DNA of 64,000 nucleotides from Parasponia andersonii (lineage: Eukaryota > Streptophyta > Magnoliopsida > Rosales > Cannabaceae): the NCBI GenBank assembly GCA_002914805.1, contig JXTB01000210.1, forward strand, positions 276,298-340,297. The letters are read 5' to 3'. Shown here one piece after another: positions 23,753 to 34,864 of the stretch. The position numbers and the translations under genes are program-made. A model generated the notes under the pieces. The model was not told the DNA's origin. It saw only the letters and a list, made by a program, of their open reading frames with translations, and did not search any database. Numbering within the stretch: the stretch's first letter is position 1; each line of letters starts with the position of its first letter.

Positions 23753-25061
23753 TTTTCTTTCACCATCTTGTGTTTCCAATTATATTTTTGCAAGGAGAGA
23801 ATAGCTACAGCTAGATGGTGGCACAATGCATGATCTGGGCCAATAATGTACCGAAAAAATCAAGATTTCTCTTCTTAGTAACTTCCAAAAAGATGGTAAA
23901 ACTGAAGAAATTCGAAAATTTTCAATATTGAAGAATTTTTTGAAACAAAATATGTTTACTTAAGTGGTAGTTTGAATATTTTAACATTTTTTTTTATTTT
24001 AAAAATAAAGTTTCATTCAAATTTGAAAAACTCGTAATTTTGGCCTTGCTGATAAATGATTTAACTTCGGATTGTATTTATGGAAATATCATTGTGTGAA
24101 GATTTCTAGTTTTCTTTTGAGGTTACAAATCTGTTAATAATAATAATAATAATAATAATAAAAATCTGTACAATAATAAAATAAATTAGAAGAAGAAATT
24201 TCTCCGATAAATAAGCTATTATCCAGTCATATGATTATCCTAACCAAACTAAGTGAATTGGTCAACTATAACACCAAGGGAAAAAAAAGAATAAAAAATA
24301 AATAACAAAAGAAGCTAATGCATCCAACAGTAGTTGACCACATTGTCAATGTATTTGATTCTGGAAAAAACTGGAGATTTTAGGTCAATAAATCTGACCT
24401 AAAAGAGAACCCTGATATGAAACCTCTATGCTTTAAAATTTCTAGTAAAACTACCAATACTTTTGAATTGTGAGTAAGAGTACCACGTATCCATTAATAT
24501 TATGTGCTCTTCAATAGCAGCATATACATGTGTAAAGCAGCCTTCTGAATGGGGAGATCTACGAGTTTCCTTCTTTTCTATTTTACTCCACGTATCTAAA
24601 CTTATTGAATCTGCGTAAATGAATTCACAACAAAAAAAATAAAGACTCCCATAGAGAGGAGACAATAAACTCCCACCAAATAGAGACTATAAACTCCCTC
24701 TAAGGAGAGACAATAAATTCCACCAAGAGAGACAGCGATTTCTACAATAGTGAAGTATCCAGAGGGGTAGCTAGGAATCATCATCTATAGAAGAGATCAC
24801 TCAGAAGAGATGAATGATCACCTAAAATTTTTGTGACTTTTATAACAAAGAAAAAAAAACTTAATCATCATATTCAGAAGTACTATTATCACTAGCAACC
24901 ATATATATGCATCCAAGTATGATCATAATGAGAATATTAATAACGAAGGACAAGTCTCATATCTGTAAAGAAACTTGATTCTACAAACTCTCTAAAATGA
25001 GTATACATACTTGAGTAATCCATGTAAAAAGACTTAAAAAGAAAACAAAAATAACTTTCCA
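23753..25061. other. Intergenic DNA with simple repeats
   Basis: Holds (TAA)n at about 24135-24162 and a 24-bp minisatellite at 24644-24742. No coding region is supported; two minus-strand ORFs (24426-24665 and 24602-24784) are by-products of the minisatellite. Confidence 0.5.
24644..24742. repeat. 24-bp minisatellite, about four units
   Basis: Units of the form ctccc(a/t)(c/t)...agagaca(a/t)ataaa, starting near 24645, 24670, 24694 and 24718, with substitutions. Confidence 0.7.
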
Positions 25062-25769
25062 ATGAGAGCGAGTTAGGCTGCATGGGCGGTCATGTTTGAA
25101 AGCTGGTAACCTGAGCTTTCTTTCCTCGTCGACCATAAGTTTCTAGGTGGTCGGACAATAGCGCTTCGGCATTGGAAATACCATAAAGGCCATTTCTCTT
25201 CTTTGAGACTAAAGTAGTGATGGGCAGAGCATGGCCATAGGTTAGGGTTCTTGAGGATACTCCTTTGTCTAGTAGTGGTGATGGGGCTCGAAAACGGCTA
25301 CAGAGACCTTGCTAAAGCTAGAGTACTGAGTATAGAAAAGATAGGGAGAGAGGTCACGAGGAGGGGAGGGAAAACTAGGAATTTGAGGAATTTTTTGGGA
25401 TGTTTTGGCAAGTGACAAACCTAAAATAGTCAAAACCTTTTTCCAAATCAATATTAATTCCACGAATTCTCGTACCCATTTCAAAATTGCACTCAAACCC
25501 CTCAACTTTCCTAAGCAATGCAATGGTCGTAAATCCTCAAAAACATTATTTCAAACAGACCTAACTAAAATTGAAAATACCAACTTTGTTCTTGAATATT
25601 GAGGGTGTTTACACTCAAGCCCAACTTAGAACTAATTTTAACTTTCTTTAACTATAACAACTCGCATATTTCTTATACAATTACTCTAAACTCAACTTCA
25701 GCACTACTTCTAGCAAACGCCGAGTGCTTCTTGCTTTTCTATATTACAAAGTTTCCCTAAATAAACATA
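25062..25769. other. Unassigned DNA at the left edge of the copia nest
   Basis: 25062-25330 is GC-richer than average, but no frame or family could be recognised. The rest is AT-rich. A 3' LTR for the adjacent copia element was looked for here and not found, so that end of the element is probably truncated. Confidence 0.45.
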
Positions 25770-26486
25770 TAGAAGCCAGATGTAGACTTTTGAACATCAA
25801 TGACTCCAACCAAGTCAGCATTAGTGAAAGCTTCTACACTTCTTGCTAATCCCTTTCTGAAAACAGATCCTCTACCTGCATACTATCCCTTTCAAATATC
25901 TTAGAATCTTGTAGACCCTATCTGGATGCTCTTCACATGGAGAGTTCATAAATTGACTAACAATACTAATAGCAAAAGTAATGTCAGGCTGAGTATGTGA
26001 TAGGTAAATAAATTTATCTACCAACTATTGATACCTTCCCTTATTAACTAGAGTCACATCTTTGCTCTTACCTAATTCACTATTGGGATCCATTGGAGTT
26101 TTAACAGGTCAGCAGCCTAGTAAAACTATTTATGTTAATGAATCAAGTACATACATCTTTTGAGAAATTGAAATGTCTATCTTGTTTCTAAACACGGTCA
26201 TCTCTAGAAGATATCTTAATTGGCCTCATTTCTTGATTTCAAATTCACTCACCAAGTTCATCTTCAGTATAATCATCTTATTTTTGTCATCCCTAGTTAG
26301 GATTATATCATCAACATAAGCAATGAGCACCATTACCTTGTTGCCAGAATACTTTAAGAACAAGGTATGATCAAACTGTACTTATTTATAGGTTTGTTGT
26401 CGTACAACTCTAATGAACCTATTAAACAATGTTCTAGGTGATTATTTCAAACCATACAATGATTTCTTTACTCTACATACTTTTCT

Positions 26487-26538
26487 GAGATCTTCTTTAT
26501 CAAAACTAAGTAGAGATCTTCTTTATCAAAACTAAGTA
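26487..26538. repeat. 26-bp exact tandem duplication in copia RT
   Basis: Two abutting identical copies (26487-26512 and 26513-26538) beginning gagatcttctttatcaaaac. Confidence 0.92.
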
Positions 26539-26557
26539 GAAGTCTCATGTAAATATC

Positions 26558-26705
26558 CTCTTTCAAATCACCATTTAGAATGCATTTTTGACATCTAATT
26601 GCTATAATTTCCAATCAAGATTTTTCCTATTCTCTTTCAAATCACCATTTAGAATGCATTTTTGACATCTAATTGCTATAATTTCCAATCAAGATTTTTC
26701 CTCAA
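26558..26705. repeat. 74-bp tandem duplication in copia RT
   Basis: Two copies beginning ctctttcaaatcaccattta at 26558 and 26632, essentially identical. They duplicate the region encoding LDWKL..QLDVKNAF, so the event happened after the element stopped being functional. Confidence 0.92.
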
Positions 26706-27441
26706 AGAGAGTAAAATTCGAATAGTATTTGGTTTTGCAACTAGAGCAAATGTCTTCTGATAATCAATACCATATGTCTGTGTAATCCCTTAGTGACTAG
26801 TCTAGTTTTACATCTCTCAATTTCCCCATTAGAGTTATGTTTGACAGTAAAGACCCACTTGCAACCAACTAAAAATTTTCATTCAAATTTTTTCACAAAC
26901 TCCCACATTCCATTCTTCAAGAGCTGGCATTTCTTCCAAAATTGCTTTTTTTTTTCACTCCAGATTTTTCAAGGCTATTTTAACATTCCGAGGAATATGA
27001 ACATTTGAAATATATGAAAGTACGAGCAGTAGGTGACAAATAATCATAAGAGACATATCACGAAATAGGTTGTTGAGTACAGTAACACCCTTCCTTAAAG
27101 CTATAGGAAAATCAAGATCACTCATGACTGGCATAGGAGTAGAGGGTCTCATACATGTATTAGGTTCAGGCTCGGATTCATGAGTCAGCAACGAAGGTAT
27201 AGGTTTTTCCACCCTTTGAGTGCTATTTCTGTGTGAATAAATTCGTAGGTCTTATTGTTTCTATGGTTCTCCCCTTAATTGTAAATCATTGTTAGGATTT
27301 ATAGACTCAGATAAAAGAGTTTCCAAAGAAGGTGGCAACATTTTCTCAAGAAAGCAAGAGTTTTAGACTGTGATGGAGAGTCAGAGTATGATGGAGAAGG
27401 TACATCATGTGATGTTGGTAGTGATGGAATTGGTAACGCAA

Positions 27442-29999
27442 TGTCACGACCGAAAATCCAAAGCCATGACTTGTAGTAATTTTAAGTGAAAATATAATAA
27501 AATATTAATTTTACAGAATATAAGAGAAATCATGTATTAGATAATTTTGTTTCCTCAAATCATTATAGATTCTTTATTCATTAAAACACTTATTAGTTTT
27601 AATTTCATAAGAGAAATACTCATCAAAGTTTAAGAAAATTTTCAGCTATCTCTTTTAGATCTTGTTGAGAAATCATAAACTTTGATAAATTGAATTTAAT
27701 TGAAATATGTAGTTTAATGTCCAAAATGTATTACATAAAATCACTTATTATTTTGAATACTCAATTTAACAACAAAATCATCCTCATATATCTACTTATT
27801 AATATTGGCTAAATAACTAAATAAGGAAAGAAAGATAACAATGTACGAATACCTACCAGAGATTTAGAGTAGAACTATCTGTATAAACTATGTAGCTCAT
27901 CTGACCACGAGAATTACTATCTTAATTAGACATACACTTGGAAGTGGAAGAAATAGGGGGGTAAGCGTTCATATGCTCAGTAGAAATTCATTTACTTTTT
28001 TGAATAGATGTAATTTTACCAAATCTATATGGTTAATATCTTTTCCAAAATTCAATTATAAACTAAGTTTATAAAACAATTAGTATCTAGAATAATCACA
28101 TGTTCAAAACCCAAAATCAAATTCATATAATTGTACATATCATAAATCAACCATGTATATAAGTGACTTCTCATGCTCCCATCACGGCCCTGTAATAGCT
28201 TTGTAGTAGAGGTACCCAACGCCTTAATACTACTCGTAGGTGTGTCAGCTAAAAACCTGCGTAAGGGTCTAGATCTTTCACCTAGCACTATAGCAACTCA
28301 TCAACGATCTAAACTACCATAAGACAATAATGAAACTTAAGTGTGTGATCCTATGGTATGAACAACATGTAACAATTTATAATAACGATGCATCCATGAA
28401 TCAGATCATGCTTTAAAATCCAACTTAGCATTATTCTGGGATTTACTATAACATGAAAAACACATCGCTATTTTACCCCATAATCACAATATAAAATATG
28501 TAAAATAATCCGCACAGTCAAATCCCAGTATAATCCAACAATTTTTCAAACCATCGTGAAATCACGACTTTTCATAAATAAGTTTTAATATAAATATAAA
28601 TCAAACAGATATAAAATCAGGTTATTGAACCCCTACCTCAATATGGTTATAATACCAAACCAACGACATTCGAAGAAACTCCTGTAGGTCACTTGGGTAT
28701 TCGAATGGTAGTTTTTGAATCCTAGTAAGTCCACTTGAAAAAATGACTTTTCTACTAGAGCCTTAAATGGAGAAACAGAGGTTACCAATAAATTTAAAAT
28801 ACTCAGAAATGCTAGGTTAAACATAAACTTTGTCAAAAACAGATCTCAACACGAGACCGATCGGTGGTACGCAGAACGGTATAATTTGTACTACGAAATT
28901 TTAATTTTTGTTCTATAACGAAACATAGTAGTATTACATAATTCATGTCTCGACCTCACCAAGTCCAAATTCAAAATCAAAACTCAGTTTCGAGGTCCTG
29001 CGCATAAATTATGTTCAAAAATCTGAGAATACATAAATACCACATTTTAAAGAAATTTAGAAAAATATCATTTTTGTTGATTATTTGTAAAAATATCACT
29101 TTTCTGAAATATTTAGAAATATTATTATTGCAAAATTATTTTAGAAAATATCACTTTTGAAAATAATTTGAAAAAGTGTCAACTTCACTGATTAATTGTT
29201 AAAATGTTATTTTTATAATAATATTTTGAAAAGAAATAGTTTTCTAATATCAGTCCAAGGCCTAAATCTGAATAGTTACAAATTCTAGTCCAATACTATT
29301 TAATTTTGGAAAAATATCATTTGTTTTCTAAATTAAAAAAATATCACATTTTTCTATTTAAAAATTATTGCACTGTCGGATACCATTTTTACTTATACTA
29401 ACCATAATTATTCATGATTTTTGACTATTTTTCACCTCAGCTAAAATAATTACCTAACCAAAAATTTACGAAAATATCACTTTTTATATAGTTGGTAAAA
29501 ATGGTAAAAGTAGTAAAAACTTACCGGAGATGAATTTTGGCGTGTAACCACTTGGAGGAGGTCAGCAATGACGAGACGAATCAACTGTACCAGAGGTGAG
29601 TCAGACGGAGGTCCGGTGAAGCTTCGATAACCGAAAAACCTCGCGACGGTCGGAAACTTCAAGAAAGCCAATCTCCATTTTTCAGTGACGAAATCCGGCG
29701 GGACTTGGCAGCGTGCCTTCGTTGGAGGATGGTGGTCATGGTAGGCTGGCACGTCAGTTGGTCGGAGGCACAGTTACACGTTGACGAGGCTTGAATGAAA
29801 CTATCATTTTTGGTGGATTTTGGGGAATTTGTGTGAGGAAGAAGGGAAAATAGAGGTCCTTTTAAGCAATTAATGGGAACTGTAGCACTTAATTATTAAA
29901 TTCAGATTTTTTTTATTTTATTCTAAAAATTCAAAATCACAATAATGCCATTGCTTTAGAAAAAGTCTTTTTTGCCCTTTACTTTAACCGGATTTTACA
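27442..29999 (-). mobile_element. Solo LTR A of the long-LTR family (2.56 kb)
   Basis: Begins TGTCACGACCGAAAATCC and ends GGATTTTACA on the plus strand (so TGTAAAATC..GTCGTGACA in element orientation). It is flanked by a perfect 5-bp duplication, cgcaa at 27437-27441 and 30000-30004. It shares block order with the other family members: a conserved terminus, a ccctacctcaa block near 28630 and a GC-rich segment near 29520-29760. It is more diverged than the pair at 34865-43666. It interrupts the copia element between integrase and RT. Confidence 0.88.
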
Positions 30000-30004
30000 C
30001 GCAA

Positions 30005-31488
30005 AGTCCCAAAAATTGTCTTCTTATAAAGTCTTCTCCTGAAGAGAATTTTTGTCATAAAATGGAGAATTCTCAAAAAAGTGACATTCATAGAAATAAT
30101 ATATTTTTGTTCGGCTGGAAAACGAAATCTAAACTTGACCCTAGATCAAATCTAGGATCAAGTTTAGATTTCGTTGGTGAATCATTATGCAGAAATAAAA
30201 TGCAACCAATAACTTTTAGGGGTATGTATAGAACTAAAGAAACAAATTTGAGGGAGGAAAAAAAAAAGGTTTCTAGAGGAGCTTGGTAATTGATAGCTCG
30301 ACTAGGCATTCTATTTATCAAGTATATTGTAATTTATCAAGTATATTGTAGTAAGAAGAGCATCACACCAAAAAATTTTGGGAACATTGGAATTGATTAT
30401 AATAGAACGTGCAACCTCAATGATATGTCTATTTTTCTTTTCATTGATGCCATTTTATTGAGGGTTATAATTACATGACTATTGATTAATTATACCATGA
30501 TTTCAAAATAAGTACTAAGTATTGAATTGAAATATTCTTTTTCAGTATTAGGATTAAAAACCTAGTATTTTCCTTAAAATTAATTTTGTGTCATGACATA
30601 GAAGGTTTTAAAAACGTATTAGATTTTTCTTTCATTGAATACACCAAATATATTCTAATATCACTACGAATAATTAAAAATGATTTAGAAAACTTATATG
30701 GCCGATATTTAAAAGTGGCACAATGATGCTTTTGCTAAATGAAATACTTCACATTGAAAATTAGCGAGCTCTCTATTTCGAAATAAATCTAGAAACAAAC
30801 ATTTCATATAAAGAAAATTTGGATGACCTAACCGTCTATTCAATAACATAATTTTTTTCATTGTTTGAAAGAGAACAAAAATAATAGCATGCAGTTAGAG
30901 CTTGTATATAATCACGCTAAGATGCTTTTCAAAGTAGTAGAGTTATCCATATTTCTCAAGTTTGCCAGTCTTTCTCCCCAAATGATGTTGGAACAAATAA
31001 GTATCATGTGAGAATTGTACCAAATTACTCAAATCTCTAGTTATTTTACTAACAGACAACAAGTATTGTAATCAAGTTTTGGAACATGAAGAACTGAGTT
31101 AAGGATGATTCTTCAAGTATTGTGAATGGTACCAGTCCTTGCTACTATAGAGAGGAATCCATCATTAATCTTTATTTTAATATTCCCAGAGCTAAGAGCG
31201 TAAGAAGAAAACATATTGTCATGTCTCGTCATATAATGAGTCGCCCCTGAGTAAATTATCTAGGGCCTATTAATCTCAACAGGTGTACTTTGAGTGGACC
31301 AAAACGTTCCTCTCTGTGCTAGGGAGAGAACTAGCTGGTAGCAGGGTAGGAGTCAACACTTTGTAAAATTGTTTCAATTACTCTTTGGAGAGTGAAACTT
31401 GATAGCTTAGATCACTGATGTTGTTTTGTTTGTCTGCGGGTCAGAGCTCGGTTGCATTGGCATAGGAAATTTTGTTCTCGGGTCTATT
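30005..31488 (-). pseudogene. Ty1/copia remnant: protease/GAG-pre-integrase and integrase
   Basis: On the minus strand: IIYSGATHYMTRHDNMFSSY (protease active-site region with DSG changed to YSG), SVLHVPKL, then integrase pieces ending GIINQ, PQ.NG, NEKKNR, PKFF, YLINRMPSRAINYQAPLE, LPLKV-like and SKLDPR. Stops and frameshifts are frequent. A small duplication of tatcaagtatattgta lies near 30318-30350. It continues the copia element of 25770-27441 on the other side of solo LTR A. Confidence 0.8.
30121..30175. repeat. 55-bp near-perfect palindrome, 26-bp arms, 3-base loop
   Basis: Arms 30121-30146 and 30150-30175 are reverse complements with a single mismatch, around the loop caa. It sits where copia integrase would continue after SKLDPR, and replaces the usual coding sequence there. 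Confidence 0.93.
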
Positions 31489-34090
31489 TGTAAAATCCTA
31501 AATTTTTTAAGGGTAATTAAGTAATTTTAGAATCAAGGGTAATTTGGTAATTTTATATTTTTTGATTAATTAAATAAGAATCTGAAATAAATTTGGTATT
31601 GAATCTAGATAAGATAAAGTCTAGGTGCATGTGGGGCAAAAGTGAAAAAGAAATTTCAAATCGGGGACAAAATTGTAATTAAGGAATGACTAAAGTGAAA
31701 GAATCTTTTTAAAATTGTGGCCAAAGTGGAATTTCAAAAACTTTTTTTTTCGGTCGAATCAGATTACGCCACGTGTCCCGCTGCTACAGTTTTCAAAAAT
31801 TGCAGAAAAATCCTCATTTTCTTCTTTCTTTTCCATGGAAGTCCCCCGAAACCAACCCACGGTTACTGTTCATTCGCTGAGCCACTAGCCGCCACCGTGA
31901 CCGACGTGCCTGCCCACCGTGACTGGAAGATGCCGACGAATCAGCACCGGGTACTGCCGTCGTGAACTGCCGCTCCTCGCCAGAGAAAAGGCTGCTTGAA
32001 GTTAGTGCCACTGGATCGGTTTTTCGCCCGCCGTTTCCTTCTCTAATATCTGATCAGCTCATCACCACCACCGTTGGACTCGTCTCAACTCTAGCTTTCA
32101 TTTCCGACCACTCTCGGCCTCTAACTCGGCTCCGGTTAGAAGTTGATTGCTATAGCAATATTTTAATATATAATTTTTGTGGTATTTTCGTAATTATTTC
32201 AGAATTGAGTTATTTATCTCGAGAAAATTTTACCACGTGAAAAAGGAGTTTGAAACATGAAATTTAATGATTTTGAAGTGTTAAAACGATAACCGGAAGA
32301 TCGTTAATTATCATGATGAAAATGTGTTATTTTTCTTAATTATTTTTAAAATGTGGTATTTTTATAATTTTCAGATTTTTGAGCCCATTTAATGTTCGGG
32401 ACCTCGAAACTGAGTTCTGACTTTGAATTTGGACTCAGTGAGGTCGGGACATGAAGTTTGATATAAAATACCACTATTTTCCGAAGTGACATGAAAATCG
32501 AGAAAATAGCTCGTGAATTGCACCGTTTTGCGTGCCACAAGCCAGTTCCGTATCGGGACCTGTTTTCGACGAACTTTATTTCTAAACCAACATTTTTGAT
32601 ATTTTGAATTCAGTGGTGACCTCTGTTTCTCAATCCGAGACTCTGTTTGAAAAGTCAACTTTTCAAGTGAATGTGATGAGATTCGAAAACAACTGTCCGA
32701 ATAACTCGATGATCAATTGAGGATATTTCTAGCATCGTTAGCCCAGCATAACTACAATCTCAAGGTAGAGATTCAATTACCAGATTTTATAAATGTTTTA
32801 ATTTGATTGAAAATTTTCATTATAACTATTTTTGTGAAAAATCGTGAATAAATGATATTCTGATAAATTGCTGAAAATTATTGGATTATGCTGGGATTGG
32901 ACTATATGAATTTTATATATATTTTTATATTATTATTATAAGATAAAACAACGGTGTGCTGCTCATGTATAGTAAATCCCAGAATAATGTCAAGTTGAAT
33001 TTTAAAATATTGTTTGGTTATGTATTGTATGGTTATTATGTATATTTTATTATATATTGTACAAACCATCGGATCACACATGAGATACATCTTAGGCATC
33101 GCATTGTTGTAGTAGGCGGACTAGTACACTCGCCTTCGGTGAGAGCCCGTAAACCTGCACGGGATTTTTCTGATTATCCCTATTCGGTAGGTGTAAGCAT
33201 TCAGTTGCCCCTCCGGTTCGGTAGACTTAGACACATGGGTGTCTGTTTGGTTTTCTTGAATAGATATCAGGTAGAGAGTACTTAGTACACGTAGTACGAG
33301 TTACTCTAGTTCGTGATGTGAGGGTGTGAGCTCATGGAATGGGTTAATTTATGATATGTACAATCTTGCGATTTTGACTTTGGTTTTAAATATGTGATTA
33401 TTCTGGATACCACTTGTTTTATAAATTTGGTTTATAAATGGATTTTAGAAAAGGCATTAACCATACAGTTTTGATAAAATTGCATTCACTCAAAAAGGTA
33501 ATTAAGTTTCTACTGAGCATTCTCATGCTCACCCCCATACTTCCTCCCATTTCAGGTGTTGACCAATTTTATGGTAATTATTTTGGTGGCTTGGCAAGCA
33601 TATTTGGCATATGCTTGTAGTTCTAATCCTCTTCATTAGTTGGTTTATACTCGGTATCAATTTTCCTTTCCTAAATTAAATTTATTTAGCCAATAATAAT
33701 ATATTTACTGAGTAGATGTATGAGAATGATTTTTGTTATTAAATCGAGTACTTAGAAAATAAAATGATTTTATATAAATTATTTGAACATTGGTCCTAGG
33801 GTTTTAATTTGAACTGTTTTATTAAATTTCATGAATTAATAAAAGTTTTTTTTAAACTAGTCAATTAGGATTTTCTCTCTATCTTAAAATGAAAAATTTA
33901 CTTGGAAATTTAAAACTGGAAAATAATATCAAATTTTTTTTATTTGTCTAATCTCGTAATTTACTTACTTTGGAGGACTATACCTAAATTTCAAGTACTG
34001 ACACTGTTCTGAAATTTTAGAAACTACTATTCATCACTATTTTCATTTAAAATTACTAAAAGTCACGGCTTTAGATTTTCGATCGTGAAA
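31489..34090 (+). mobile_element. Solo LTR B of the long-LTR family (2.60 kb)
   Basis: Starts TGTAAAATCCTAAATTTTT and ends ttagattttcgatcgtgaaa, where relatives have tcgtgaca. Flanking 5-mers ctatt (31484-31488) and ctgtt (34091-34095) match at four of five positions. Its orientation is opposite to copies A, C and D. It contains the family's GC-rich segment (31840-32110) and closely matches the 34865-37515 LTR over long stretches. It interrupts the copia element between gag and protease. Confidence 0.87.
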
Positions 34091-34864
34091 CTGTTTCCCT
34101 TGTTGAATTGATTGCCTGGTCGCCTATATAACTTCCAACAGATTTCCCGGGTCTGTTGAGGTCTGCTGAAGTGATCACACTATAATTGTCCTCATTTCCT
34201 TCCAACTCGAGAAGCATTAGAACTATCCTAACCTCGAGCAACCATAGCTGAGACTTCTCTGATTGTATTCTTCTTTGAACTCCCGAGCATTTGCTATTTT
34301 CTGTTTGTCTCATGCCTAACCTCTGCAAAAATATAATCAATTGAAGGTAAAAGGTCTCATGGCTATCGTACGACCCCGATTCAGGCTAGCAAATGAAATC
34401 ATAAATTCATTCATTCTCAAGGATACACATGTACAGAACAACATCCTATTCACAATGCCACTTATGATCGTTAAACATATGACGTCCATGTCCTGCCAAA
34501 GATTTGTAAGATCATTAAAATTCTGGGTGATATCTAGATTACCTTGTATTAAATATTTTGCTCTATCTCTCAGTTTATATATCTTAATAGAGTTTTCCAG
34601 TCTAGGTAACGCCGATTTAGTGCTGTCCACATTCTTCTAGCCATCAGATAAAGATAAAATTCTTGTTGATTTCATCATTCATAGAATTGATGGGCTATGC
34701 CATCACGATCGCGTTTTCAGCATCCCAGATTTGAAATGTTGAACTGTCATTGTTGGTTGAGGTTTAGAATTATCAAGATAACCGAGTTTTCCATGGCCAC
34801 AAATCACCCAACCATTGAAGTAAGTTTTTCTCATTAAACTTATGGGTTATAATCTGAGGAGATC
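34091..34864 (-). pseudogene. Ty1/copia gag remnant
   Basis: On the minus strand from 34864 downward: KLGYLDNSKPQPT, IWDAENAIVMA, INSMNDEINKNF, MARRMWTALNRRYLD, ILMILQIFGRTW in a shifted frame, then DYIFAEVRHETNRK. This follows the copia gag pattern (KLGYL, W..EN..VM, LW..L, F..VR.E). It is frameshifted and stopped. Its N-terminus is on the far side of the 8.8-kb insertion, at 43672-43801. The interval ends with the TSD agatc at 34860-34864. Confidence 0.78.

Larger units (their letters stand above)
25770..27441 (-). pseudogene. Ty1/copia remnant: reverse transcriptase and RNase H part
   Basis: On the minus strand from about 27230 downward: a linker with MSDLDFPIALRKGV, then the RT with GITQTYGIDYQKTFALVAK, QLDVKNAF, KSLYGLK and the catalytic VLIAYVDDIIL, then LVDKFIYLSHTQPDITFAIS and HPDRVYKILRYLKG leading into RNase H. 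Many stops and two internal tandem duplications show it is dead. It is the 3' half of a single copia element whose 5' half continues at 30000-31488, 34091-34864 and 43667-44052 after removing the three inserted long-LTR elements. 27240-27441 is its less recognisable spacer. Confidence 0.85.
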
